Source: Prevotellaceae bacterium UBA3627
Lineage (GTDB): Bacteria > Bacteroidota > Bacteroidia > Bacteroidales > Bacteroidaceae
Assembly: GCA_002373375.1 (NCBI GenBank)
Contig: DFLE01000017.1
Location: 1-37,775 of the forward strand
Direction: 5' to 3'
DNA: 37,775 nt
The notes below the pieces were generated by a model, which searched no databases, was not told where the DNA came from, and was given only the letters and a program-made list of their open reading frames with translations. Shown one piece after another: positions 1-7,599 of this stretch (its first letter is position 1; every line of letters begins with the position of its first letter). Position numbers and translations under genes: made by a program.

Positions 1-508
1 TGTCGGCATTGTCCTCCCATTTCAGTATCAGCCAGAACACCACTGCGGTGAAGCATGAGGAATAAGCATATACCTCACCCTCTACAGCTGAGAACCAGAA
101 GGTGTCAGAGAATGTGTATATCAATGCTCCCACCATACCTGATGCCTCTATGGCTATCATCTTCGCCACAGTCATCTCACTCCAGTCATCTATAAGCAGA
201 CGACGTACCAGATGGGTGATGGTCCAGAACAGGAACAATATACATCCAGCCGACAACAAGGCTGACATCATATTCACCATCTTGGCCACCTGTGTGGCGT
301 CGCTTGCGAAATGGGTGAACAGGTTAGCCGTGAGCATGAAGAACGGTGCGCCTGGCGGATGACCCACCTCCAAAAGATAACTCGTTGTAATAAACTCCGG
401 GCAGTCCCAGAAGGACGCTGTAGGCTCAATCGTAGAACAATACACAAAGGCTGCGACAAAGAATGTCAACCAGCCAAGCACATTGTCCACAAGTCTGAAT
501 TGTTTCAT
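1..508 (-). CDS. DUF2723 family multi-pass membrane protein, N-terminal part (runs out of the window)
   Basis: The first 169 residues of a leftward membrane protein are visible; the rest lies beyond base 1. It begins MKQFRLVDNVLGW, followed by hydrophobic segments at about residues 9-25, 78-98 and 125-160. The first loop carries WDCPEF followed by GHPPGAP, an acidic and proline-rich signature I associate with DUF2723, a Bacteroidetes family related to PMT/GT-C glycosyltransferases. Such enzymes are thought to move a lipid-linked sugar onto exported proteins, but that role is family inference. The start at 508 is supported by a TAnnTTTG promoter box at 608-615 on the same strand. The gene is divergent from the restriction island, across a 1.4-kb spacer. 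Family call fairly sure; function uncertain. Confidence 0.85.
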   Translation of the reverse strand, partial: MKQFRLVDNVLGWLTFFVAAFVYCSTIEPTASFWDCPEFITTSYLLEVGHPPGAPFFMLTANLFTHFASDATQVAKMVNMMSALLSAGCILFLFWTITHLVRRLLIDDWSEMTVAKMIAIEASGMVGALIYTFSDTFWFSAVEGEVYAYSSCFTAVVFWLILKWEDNAD

Positions 509-607
509 CTGTATATTGTTTGTTTTCGTTAACTTTATAGTCCTCACCTGCCCTCCCTACTCTAAGAGACAAACAGAAAGGGTTTTTACCTTAGACAATA
601 TTCCGTG

Positions 608-615
608 CAAAGTTA
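608..615 (-). promoter_or_regulatory. Bacteroidetes-type -7 box for the DUF2723 gene
   Basis: The minus strand reads TAACTTTG, matching TAnnTTTG, about 100 bases upstream of the start codon at 508. No clear TTTG -33 element lies 19-21 bases further upstream, so the call rests on one box and its position. Confidence 0.5.
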
Positions 616-927
616 CAAATATTTTTCCAATAAAAAGAACTTTTAATAAAAAAAGTATATAGAATTGGGTTTCCATGTCTGTTCATGAAGCGGGAACTAC
701 AATTTCATTCTGCCCACCCATGCTTCACCATTATTTATGACATAATGTCATTATTCCACCTGTTTTGCTTACACTTTGATTTTTAGAACCGCCGAAATTT
801 GAAGGTTTTCTTCACGGACTTGTCTTTCTCCCCCAAAAAACACGTTATTTTCAAGAATTTACCAAAACACTGATTGTCAGGCATTTGTACCTATGCGACA
901 TCTCCACGACTTATCTTGCGCATTGTA

Positions 928-1037
928 AAAGCTATGCTTTAATGGTGTAAAAGCTATGCTTTCACAGCGTAATACGATAGCTTTTACCATGTCAAAGCTA
1001 TGCTTTCATAGCGTAAAAGCTATCACTTTACATTCCT
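928..1037 (+). repeat. Array A: five units with an exact 22-base period
   Basis: Units begin at 928, 950, 972, 994 and 1016. Each is a 13-base core, typically AAAGCTATGCTTT (an AAAGC/GCTTT dyad around TAT), followed by a 9-base spacer often like CACAGCGTA. The third unit has the variant ATACGATAGCTTT, and the last has AAAGCTATCACTTT. A second array of the same type lies at 26775-26862 in the opposite orientation. The spacing of about two helical turns and the dyad symmetry would suit a row of protein-binding sites, but no function is known to me. Confidence 0.85.
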
Positions 1038-1057
1038 GACAGTAAAAAAGTCACAAA

Positions 1058-1103
1058 AAAACAGGTGCCACAGACCCTTTTGGGACTCTGTAACACCTGT
1101 TTT
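1058..1103. terminator. Long hairpin flanked by A and T runs (terminator-like or ncRNA element)
   Basis: AAAACAGGTG at 1058-1067 pairs with CACCTGTTTT at 1094-1103. Inside, ACAGA (1070-1074) pairs with TCTGT (1087-1091), and CCC (1075-1077) with GGG (1082-1084). The A run on one side and T run on the other would suit a two-way terminator, yet no gene ends beside it. It could close an unannotated small RNA or be left over from a lost gene. Confidence 0.5.
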
Positions 1104-1138
1104 GGATATAACTATAATATTTTACAAATGAGCAAAGT

Positions 1139-1164
1139 GTCAGTAAAAAAGCAACTTTACTGAC
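1139..1164. other. Perfect 9-base-pair hairpin of unknown role
   Basis: GTCAGTAAA (1139-1147) and TTTACTGAC (1156-1164) form a perfect stem around an 8-base loop, 35 bases after the larger hairpin at 1058-1103. No T run follows, so it is not a normal terminator. It may be part of the same structured element. Confidence 0.4.
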
Positions 1165-1236
1165 AATAAGGTATGACTCGTTCTCGGTTAGTACATTTAT
1201 ATAGTTAAGTAGAAGAACAGAAATGGTTTATATAAT

Positions 1237-1279
1237 AATTTATGAAAATTCATGGAATGTTTATGGAATTCATGTGGAA
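1237..1279 (+). repeat. Left flank of the restriction island: ATTCATGG-like motifs
   Basis: The sequence carries TTATGAA, TTCATGGAA, TTTATGGAA and TTCATG in close succession; ATGGAA recurs at 1252 and 1263 with an 11-base period. The same motif in reverse complement, also with an 11-base period, lies just beyond the other end of the restriction island (5205-5246). Confidence 0.5.
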
Positions 1280-1895
1280 GACTTTTCATATCTCCTAACA
1301 CACTGAGTCACAGCACTATCTTGAAAACAACAAATTCAAAACGGTACAAATTTTGAACAGGGGAAAATCTATGGTTCAAGGCACTCGGCAAAGAGAAAAA
1401 ACTATGACAGGGGCAAAAAGCAGTTTTAAGATTATTTATGAAAATATTTTGGGCAATTTTGGCTGATTGCTATCCAAAGAGCGCATTTTTGATGAATAGT
1501 CCCACCTTCATCAGCCATAAAGAGTGAGACAATCGAAAAAGAAAAGGAGGGGGTGAGAGAGCCTTGTTAGTGGCTTCAACATAGGGCGAAAATGGATGTC
1601 TTGTACCTCAGTTGTATCTCTGTTGGCATATATTGCTGATATACAACAGAGGTTAATAATTCGGCGGCAAGGATATTGTATTTTTGAATTGTGTTCATCC
1701 AAGAATATGCAGGGGGAATGTCGTTGATAATAGCTCTCAGGATATATCATAAATGAAAATGTCCTCTCATTGTCAAATAGTGTATGCAGATACTATTTTG
1801 CCATTGCATCTATGATTTTGCCCAAAATTTTATCCAAAATGACATTCTATATGAATATAGTGAGAAATTTAAGCGGTTTAGTGAAAAATTCTTGT

Positions 1896-1903
1896 TATCT
1901 TTG
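1896..1903 (+). promoter_or_regulatory. Bacteroidetes-type -7 box for the restriction operon
   Basis: TATCTTTG fits TAnnTTTG and lies 18 bases before the ATG at 1922. No good TTTG is found 19-21 bases upstream. Its position makes the upstream ATG at 1784 an unlikely start for the HTH gene. Confidence 0.55.
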
Positions 1904-1921
1904 CACACAAAACAATCAAAT

Positions 1922-2122
1922 ATGAAACTGAATAGAATAAAAGTAGTTCTTGTAGAAAAAGGAATCTCCCAAACCCAATTGGCAGAAATCCTTGGAAAAA
2001 GTTTTAGTACGGTAAATGCCTATTGTAGTAATAGACAACAACCTTCACTTGAACAATTACACAAGATTGCGGAAGTTCTTTCTGTAAACATCAAAGACCT
2101 ATTGGTCGATTCTGTCGAATGA
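1922..2122 (+). CDS. Small HTH (Cro/C1, XRE-type) regulator, probable controller of the restriction system
   Basis: A 66-residue DNA-binding protein consisting almost wholly of one Cro/C1-type helix-turn-helix domain: ISQTQLAEILGKSFSTVNAYC at residues 15-35 spans helices 2 and 3, followed by PSLEQLHKIAEVL. The frame stays open back to an ATG at 1784, but the extra 46 codons look non-coding and a TATCTTTG box sits at 1896-1903, so I place the start at 1922 after an A-rich leader. It ends 16 bases before the nuclease-methylase gene. Such small regulators (C proteins) commonly time expression of restriction-modification genes; that role here is inferred from position. Confidence 0.85.
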   Translation: MKLNRIKVVLVEKGISQTQLAEILGKSFSTVNAYCSNRQQPSLEQLHKIAEVLSVNIKDLLVDSVE

Positions 2123-2138
2123 AATAACTGATACTTGC

Positions 2139-4061
2139 ATGGCAAAGAAAGAAGTAAAAACAGACCTGTGGGTATATGAACTGCTCAAAGAGGCAGGAAT
2201 CAAACTGAGCGCACAAGGTTGTGAAATAAAGGAAATAGATGAAGCATTGAAAACGGCTTCAAAGTCAAAAACAGGAAATGCTGGCTACCCCGAATATTGT
2301 GGTGTGGTTAAGGATTTTATTCTTGTTATTGAAGATAAGCCAACCTTAGACAAGCATATATTTCTCAATGAAAAAGGTGTAATTGATACAGATAACGTCA
2401 CAGTAATTAAAGATTATGCTGTAAATGGTGCGTTGCATTATGCATATCATCTCATCAATAACACCTCATTTAAAAAGGTAATTGGGTTTGGTGTCTCTGG
2501 TAGTGAGAAACGTCATAAAATTACTCCGTTTTTCCTTAATGAAAGGGCTGATTTGTACTCGTTAAATGATGTTGAAACTTTCATATCATTTAATGAGGAT
2601 AATATTGATGAGTACTATCGTTGTGAGATTCTACAAGAACCGACTGATGTTGAGAAAACTACAGAGGAAATTCTAAAAGATGCTTCTACTTTACATGAAG
2701 ACCTGCGTAGTTATGGGCAATTGACCACTGAACAAAAGCCGTTGATTGTTTCGGGTATAATGTTGGCACTTAGGGAGATAGAATATAAGAATTTCTCTAT
2801 TGATAATCTTGTCGGAGATACAACCATAACTGATGGCCAAAAGATTTACGATGCTATCAGAGCTAATCTCAACAGGGCCAATGTTACTCCCGATACAAAA
2901 CGAGATAAGTTGTTAAGTCAGTTCTCCGTAATAAAAGATAATACAAAAATCAATACAATAGAGGAGACTCTAAAGAAGACACCTCTTAGACATTATACTG
3001 AGTTTCTTTACAAGAGTATCTTTAAGAATATAAAATATGCGAATTCTGCTGAGGATTATCTTGGACGTTTCTATGGAGAATTTATGTCATATTCAGGAGG
3101 CGATGGTCAATCACTTGGTATAGTATTGACCCCCAAGCACATTACGGAATTATTCTGTGATTTAGCAAATCTCAAACCTACAGACAAAGTCTTTGACCCA
3201 TGTTGTGGAACAGCTGGTTTCTTAATTGCTTCTATGCACAAAATGATAAAACTTGCAGGAAATGATGATGTACAAATAAGAAAAATAAAAAAAGAGCAGT
3301 TGTTTGGCATAGAGTTGCAAGCATATATGTACACGATTGCAACAACAAACATGATTCTTAGAGGCGATGGTAATAGCAATCTGCACAATTGGGATTTCTT
3401 AAAACAAAACCCTGCACAATTGCAATTAAAAGGATATACAGTTGGCATGATGAATCCTCCTTACTCACAAGGCACTAAGGCGGATTCCAGTCTTTATGAA
3501 ATTAACTTCACAGAGCACTTGCTCGATTCACTCACAGAAGGTGCAAGAGCAGTTGTAATTATTCCTCAATCTTCAGTAACAGGCAAAACAAACGAAGAAA
3601 AATCTATAAAAAAGAATATTCTCAAGCATCACACATTAGAAGGTGTCATAACTCTCCATAAAGATACATTTTATAGAGTTGGTGTTAATACATGCATTGC
3701 CGTCTTTACGGCTCATATTCCACATAATAAAAAGCATATATGCAAATTCATAAACTTTGAAGATGATGGTTTTGTTGTAGCTAAGCATGTTGGGCTTGTG
3801 GAAACTCCAAGTGCAAAGGATAAACGACAACATCTGCTTGATGTTTGGTTTGGTCGTACCGAAGCAGATACAAAGTTTTGCGTAAAAACGACTATAGAAG
3901 CAGAGGACGAATGGCTGCACTCGTTTTATTATTTCAATGACGAGATACCAACCGACAAAGAATTTGAGAATACCATGGCAGATTATCTTACCTTTGAGTT
4001 CAATATGATGACTCATGGAAGAGGATACCTTTTTGAAGAGAAAGGAGGTATAGATGAATAA
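2139..4061 (+). CDS. BcgI-like type IIB restriction-modification subunit A: nuclease fused to N6-adenine methylase
   Basis: A 640-residue protein. The N-terminal 100 or so residues carry a PD-(D/E)xK-like nuclease signature: PEY at 51-53, then VIEDK with E65 and K67. The methylase core follows: motif I DPCCGTAGF at 353-361 and motif IV NPPY at 439-442, as in type I HsdM and gamma-class N6-adenine methylases. Nuclease plus methylase in one chain of this length, paired with a separate two-domain specificity subunit, matches the BcgI type IIB arrangement as I know it, where the enzyme cuts on both sides of its site and no HsdR is needed. The gene overlaps the next by 8 bases. It is clearly more AT-rich than the genes to its right, which suggests acquisition by transfer. 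A plain HsdM with an unusual N-terminus is the main alternative. Confidence 0.85.
   Translation: MAKKEVKTDLWVYELLKEAGIKLSAQGCEIKEIDEALKTASKSKTGNAGYPEYCGVVKDFILVIEDKPTLDKHIFLNEKGVIDTDNVTVIKDYAVNGALHYAYHLINNTSFKKVIGFGVSGSEKRHKITPFFLNERADLYSLNDVETFISFNEDNIDEYYRCEILQEPTDVEKTTEEILKDASTLHEDLRSYGQLTTEQKPLIVSGIMLALREIEYKNFSIDNLVGDTTITDGQKIYDAIRANLNRANVTPDTKRDKLLSQFSVIKDNTKINTIEETLKKTPLRHYTEFLYKSIFKNIKYANSAEDYLGRFYGEFMSYSGGDGQSLGIVLTPKHITELFCDLANLKPTDKVFDPCCGTAGFLIASMHKMIKLAGNDDVQIRKIKKEQLFGIELQAYMYTIATTNMILRGDGNSNLHNWDFLKQNPAQLQLKGYTVGMMNPPYSQGTKADSSLYEINFTEHLLDSLTEGARAVVIIPQSSVTGKTNEEKSIKKNILKHHTLEGVITLHKDTFYRVGVNTCIAVFTAHIPHNKKHICKFINFEDDGFVVAKHVGLVETPSAKDKRQHLLDVWFGRTEADTKFCVKTTIEAEDEWLHSFYYFNDEIPTDKEFENTMADYLTFEFNMMTHGRGYLFEEKGGIDE
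4041..4049 (+). promoter_or_regulatory. Strong Shine-Dalgarno sequence ahead of the specificity gene
   Basis: AAAGGAGGT ends five bases before the ATG at 4054. Such a full match to the 16S rRNA tail is unusual in Bacteroidetes, which rarely use Shine-Dalgarno pairing. It lies inside the last codons of subunit A (EEKGGIDE), so protein sequence may partly account for it. Confidence 0.6.
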
Positions 4062-5142
4062 AACGTTTTTATTATCTCCAAGAGAATGGCAAGAGTTTTT
4101 CATGGAAGATGTTGTAAGCATTGAAAATGGGAAACGACTAACAAAAAATGATATGCAAGAGGGGAACACCCCTTTTATAGGAGCTTCTGAACAAAATAAT
4201 GGTATTACAACATTCACATCGTCATCAAACGAAAGTGAAGATTGTAATGTTTTGGGCATTAATTATAATGGAAGTGTCGGATTCTCTTTTTATCATCCAT
4301 ATAAGGCTCTTTTCTCAGATGATGTAAAGAGAGTAAAGTGGAAAGAAAAGGAGAGAAATAACAAATACACATTGCTGTTTCTATCCTCTGTGATAAAGAA
4401 ACAGAAGGACAAATATGCTTATGGTTATAAGTTTAATTCCCAAAGAATGAAACGCCAGAAAATCCTTTTGCCAATAGACAGCAAAGGCAAAATTGATTGG
4501 GGATTTATGGTGTCTTTCATGAAACAAAAGGAACAAGAATTATTGAATAATGTACTAAATAAATTATGCAAACGACTAATAAACATTGCAATAAGGGGGG
4601 AGGGAAAATTACAACAAGTTAATTGGAAGGCTTTTGATTTCACAGAAGTCTTTACTGAGATACAAAGGGGCAAGCGTCTCAAAAAAGCCGACCATACGAC
4701 TGGCAATGTGCCCTATGTGTCATCTACCTCTCTCAACAATGGCGTTGATGGATTTATCGGAAATGAAGGCAGCGTAAGAAGATTCTCAGACTGCTTAACT
4801 CTGGCAAATAGTGGTAGTGTAGGCTGTACGTTCTACCATAAGTATGAGTTTATTGCAAGTGACCATGTCACCCAACTCAAAAGAGATGGGTTGGATAAGT
4901 ATGCATATTTATTCTTGGCACCAATGGTGCAACGTCTTTCTGAGAAATATAGCTTTAATCGCGAAATTAATGACGAACGAATAAAAAGAGAGAAGATTCT
5001 TTTGCCTGTCAACAAAGATGGGCAGATAGACTTTGATTTTATGTCGTCATTTATGCAACAAGTTGAAAAGGATATTCTCAAGACAACCCTATCGACATTC
5101 AAGAAACGCATAAAACTTAGCAAAACCTCAATAGGGGGGTAA
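4054..5142 (+). CDS. BcgI-like restriction-modification subunit B (DNA specificity)
   Basis: A 362-residue protein built of two similar halves, each a target-recognition domain. Half one has W-EFFMEDVVSIENGKRL, then TPFIGASEQNNGI (about residues 9-55). Half two, from about residue 190, has FDFTEVFTEIQRGKRL, then VPYVSSTSLNNGV. Each half closes with a helical stretch (SFMKQKEQELLNNVL; SFMQQVEKDILKTTL), the spacer helices of HsdS-like proteins. Two recognition domains imply a split target sequence. The gene overlaps subunit A by 8 bases, which suggests translational coupling. The length is close to that of BcgI B (about 340 residues as I recall). The recognition sequence cannot be read from the protein by eye. 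Confidence 0.85.
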   Translation: MNKTFLLSPREWQEFFMEDVVSIENGKRLTKNDMQEGNTPFIGASEQNNGITTFTSSSNESEDCNVLGINYNGSVGFSFYHPYKALFSDDVKRVKWKEKERNNKYTLLFLSSVIKKQKDKYAYGYKFNSQRMKRQKILLPIDSKGKIDWGFMVSFMKQKEQELLNNVLNKLCKRLINIAIRGEGKLQQVNWKAFDFTEVFTEIQRGKRLKKADHTTGNVPYVSSTSLNNGVDGFIGNEGSVRRFSDCLTLANSGSVGCTFYHKYEFIASDHVTQLKRDGLDKYAYLFLAPMVQRLSEKYSFNREINDERIKREKILLPVNKDGQIDFDFMSSFMQQVEKDILKTTLSTFKKRIKLSKTSIGG

Positions 5143-5441
5143 ATAAAGTATAGCATGGAAGAATTTTCATGTCGAATAAAAAACACGTTAACTGGTTCTT
5201 TTTTAACATGGATTTCCATGAATTGGCCATGAATTAACCATGAATTTTTTTTAATGGGAAAAATAAATTACTCAACTTTCGCAAGCTTCAGTTTCGTTGA
5301 GGTTTAAGGTTTTGAGGGCGCTTCACTTCAAGGTTTTAAGGTGATATTAGGCAACTATTCACCACAATTAAACATATTTCACCTCATGACCTTACGACCT
5401 TATAACCTGATAACCCAACAAGTTGAACAGATACTTACGTA
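5143..5441. other. Convergent spacer between restriction island and yqaA-like gene
   Basis: About 300 bases, with 11-base-period CCATGAATT motifs (5205-5246) followed by AGGTT/AAGGT-rich repeats. The forward arms (5300-5342) face partly complementary arms (5390-5415), so the region can fold into an imperfect stem and may serve as a two-way transcription stop. No gene seen. Confidence 0.5.
5205..5246 (-). repeat. Right flank of the restriction island: 11-base tandem CCATGAATT units
   Basis: CCATGAATT occurs at 5216, 5227 and 5238, exactly 11 bases apart, with a degenerate unit (CATGGATT) in phase at 5205. On the minus strand this reads AATTCATGG, the motif found on the plus strand at 1247. 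The two flanks of the island therefore carry related motifs in inverted orientation. Confidence 0.7.
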
Positions 5442-5912
5442 TTATAATCCAGCTAAAAGGTGTAACAGCCAATTCACGAGAAATGCCCCGTATATCAGCA
5501 GTATATATCTCAGCAACTTTCCTATTGTGATGGATATAAACGTAACAAACACATTGGCTCTCATCAAGCCTAAAAGGATGGTTATGGCAGAACCGAGTAT
5601 CGGTATGAACGCGAAGAAACCCATCCATGCTCCTCTGCCTCTCATAAAGCGGCGCGCCTTGTCCATGTGCTCCGGCTTAACATGCAGGTATTTCTCAAAC
5701 CATTCCTCACGTCCCAGCCTGCCTATACAATAGTTGAACACACTGCCCAAGACATTACCTGCCGTACCATAGGCTATAAGCATCCAAGGCTCTACACCCA
5801 TCGCCAACAGGGCCAACATTACCGCCTCACTGGAGAATGGGAAGAAACTGCCTGCAAGGAAAGAGGCAAGGAACATTCCCCAAGGGCCGAACTGTATCAG
5901 TGTATCCAACAT
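5442..5912 (-). CDS. YqaA-like DedA/SNARE-associated family membrane protein
   Basis: A 156-residue inner-membrane protein with about four hydrophobic segments (residues 8-35, 42-65, 95-115 and 125-155). The early FFPFSSEAVMLALL and the glycine-rich GTAGNVLGSVFNYCIGRLG match the short YqaA branch of the DedA superfamily, whose larger members act as phospholipid or undecaprenyl-phosphate flippases. A substrate for YqaA proteins is not established. It is the last gene of the tight leftward run that includes purD, 9 bases after the small membrane protein upstream. Confidence 0.85.
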   Translation of the reverse strand: MLDTLIQFGPWGMFLASFLAGSFFPFSSEAVMLALLAMGVEPWMLIAYGTAGNVLGSVFNYCIGRLGREEWFEKYLHVKPEHMDKARRFMRGRGAWMGFFAFIPILGSAITILLGLMRANVFVTFISITIGKLLRYILLIYGAFLVNWLLHLLAGL

Positions 5913-5921
5913 AGAACGGGA

Positions 5922-6314
5922 TTATATACTGTTAATAAATGACACAAGCATCTGCTGGTTGTAATACAGGAAAACGGGCAAGAGAAGCCACCCCGGTGTG
6001 AGCATGCCAAACAGGAACGACCATAACACCTTGAGCGACTTAGCCTTGACACCTGTATACATATATATAATGAGTATCACTGCCGCTGCAAGACTATATA
6101 CATTAAACAAACCCGCTATGCCTATCATCACTCCCGAGAGATAGCTCATAGTCTTGGCGTCTTCACTACGAGAGGCTCCGCTCAGTATTATAAAACTGAT
6201 GACAATAGGTACACCTATCTGCGCTATCATTGGCAGTCCTATCAAATACAGTACTACACCAATGACAACGCAGATAAGCGACAGTGTCCATCTATTTATA
6301 TAAAGGTTCAGCAA
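5922..6314 (-). CDS. Small multi-pass membrane protein of unknown function
   Basis: A 130-residue hydrophobic protein with four or five predicted membrane helices (about residues 10-28, 33-46, 60-88 and 95-115). I recognise no family. The frame begins with a TTG at 6312-6314, one base after the purD stop; the next in-frame ATG is at residue 29, inside a membrane segment, so the TTG start is preferred but not certain. The gene is squeezed between purD and the yqaA-like gene and is probably translated with them. A biosynthetic link to purines is not implied by the sequence. Confidence 0.7.
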   Translation of the reverse strand: MLNLYINRWTLSLICVVIGVVLYLIGLPMIAQIGVPIVISFIILSGASRSEDAKTMSYLSGVMIGIAGLFNVYSLAAAVILIIYMYTGVKAKSLKVLWSFLFGMLTPGWLLLPVFLYYNQQMLVSFINSI

Positions 6315-6315
6315 A

Positions 6316-7593
6316 CTACAGGTCCTTTCCTATGTCTCTTCTGTTATACTTTCCCTCAAATTTTATCTTCTCAGCTTCCTTGAAGGACTTCTGCAGAGCC
6401 TCTTCCTTCGTTTCCCCATAAGAACTTACGCAGATGACGCGTCCGCCGGCTGTAACAACCTGACCATCCTTTATAGCGGTACCGGCATGGAATACTATTG
6501 AGCCTTCCACATCGTCTATACCTGTGATGGCAAATCCCTTCTTGTATTCCTGAGGATAGCCGCCACTGACCATCATCACGCATACTACCGAACGAGGGTC
6601 AAACTCTACAGTACGCTTGTCAAGGTTGCCCTCTGCCACACCCTCGAAGAGGTCAACGATGTCGCTCTTCAGACGCAGCATTACAGACTCTGTCTCAGGG
6701 TCACCCATGCGGCAGTTGTACTCTATCACCATTGGCTCTCCGTTCACGTTGATAAGTCCGAAGAAGATAAAGCCCTTATAGTCTATGCCGTCTGCTGCCA
6801 AGCCGTCAACTGTTGGCTTTATTATTCTCTCCTCAACCTTCTGCATCCACTCCTTGGTGGCAAACGGAACAGGTGACACGCTACCCATGCCACCGGTGTT
6901 AAGGCCTGTGTCACCCTCGCCAATACGCTTATAGTCCTTAGCCTCTGGCAATATCTGATAGTGCTTGCCGTCTGTAAGCACGAAGACTGAGCACTCGATA
7001 CCGCTAAGGAACTCCTCAATAACAACACGTGATGACGCATTGCCGAACATACCTCCCAACATCTCTTTCAACTCACGCTTTGCCTCGTCAAGGTTGTCAA
7101 TGATTAACACGCCCTTGCCTGCACAAAGACCGTCAGCCTTAAGCACGTATGGTGCCTGCAGTGTCTCAAGGAACTTCAATCCCTCCTCCAAATGCTCACC
7201 GTCGAATGTGGCATAGGCAGCGGTAGGAATGTTGTGCCTCTTCATAAACTGCTTGGCAAAGTCCTTTGAACCCTCAAGCACCGCTCCCTGCTTTGACGGA
7301 CCGATAACAGGAATGGCTGCGGTAGCAGGGTCAGACTTCATGTTGTCGTATATGCCCTTTACCAGTGGGTCCTCCGGACCTACCACCACCATGTCAACGC
7401 CCTGCTCTACAACGAACTTCTTTATTGCGTCAAAGTCGGTGGCCTTTATGTCCACGTTCTCTCCCTTTCCTCCTACTCCGTCTGTTCCGCCATTACCTGG
7501 CGCAATGTATAGTTTCTCACATTTCTCACTCTGTGCTATCTTCCAAGCGAGAGCATGCTCACGGCCACCTGAGCCCAAAAGTAATATCTTCAT
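6316..7593 (-). CDS. purD: Phosphoribosylamine-glycine ligase (GAR synthetase)
   Basis: A 425-residue enzyme of de novo purine synthesis that joins phosphoribosylamine and glycine with ATP. It begins MKILLLGSGGREHALAWKI, the phosphate-binding N-terminal loop of PurD. The ATP-grasp core includes YVLKADGLCAGKGV, the GGMGSVSPVPF segment and VIEYNCRMGDPETE, the metal and ATP ligands. The length is normal for the family. It starts 6 bases after the S9 peptidase gene ends and is followed after one base by the small membrane protein, so it is transcribed within a mixed housekeeping operon rather than with other pur genes. Confidence 0.97.
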   Translation of the reverse strand: MKILLLGSGGREHALAWKIAQSEKCEKLYIAPGNGGTDGVGGKGENVDIKATDFDAIKKFVVEQGVDMVVVGPEDPLVKGIYDNMKSDPATAAIPVIGPSKQGAVLEGSKDFAKQFMKRHNIPTAAYATFDGEHLEEGLKFLETLQAPYVLKADGLCAGKGVLIIDNLDEAKRELKEMLGGMFGNASSRVVIEEFLSGIECSVFVLTDGKHYQILPEAKDYKRIGEGDTGLNTGGMGSVSPVPFATKEWMQKVEERIIKPTVDGLAADGIDYKGFIFFGLINVNGEPMVIEYNCRMGDPETESVMLRLKSDIVDLFEGVAEGNLDKRTVEFDPRSVVCVMMVSGGYPQEYKKGFAITGIDDVEGSIVFHAGTAIKDGQVVTAGGRVICVSSYGETKEEALQKSFKEAEKIKFEGKYNRRDIGKDL

Positions 7594-7599
7594 AACGTT

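Larger units (their letters stand above)
510..1780. other. Long divergent spacer without a convincing gene
   Basis: About 1.27 kb of AT-rich sequence lies between the leftward DUF2723 gene and the rightward restriction island. It contains a -7 box (608-615), an array of 22-base units (928-1037), two hairpins (1058-1103 and 1139-1164) and a cluster of ATTCATGG-like motifs (1237-1279). The motif AGGACATTTT (minus strand, around 1765) recurs twice in the spacer at 26.1-27.3 kb. The only open frame of note (1511-1750, minus strand, 79 codons) resembles no family I know and has no promoter box, so I do not call it a gene. Confidence 0.6.

Noticed and set aside
928..1037. The 22-base arrays as a CRISPR
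   Set aside because: Cores of 13 bases with 9-base spacers are far too short, the cores vary, and no cas gene is near.
1511..1750. 79-codon minus-strand frame as a gene
   Set aside because: No recognisable domain and no promoter box; it lies in a repeat-bearing spacer. It could be a decayed gene, but nothing supports coding.
1784..1921. 46-codon N-terminal extension of the HTH regulator
   Set aside because: It crosses the TATCTTTG box at 1896-1903, and the extra residues are unlike HTH regulators; the ATG at 1922 gives a complete domain.
3636..4259. 207-codon minus-strand frame opposite the restriction genes
   Set aside because: It lies opposite well-supported subunit A and B coding sequence and has no domain; a shadow frame.
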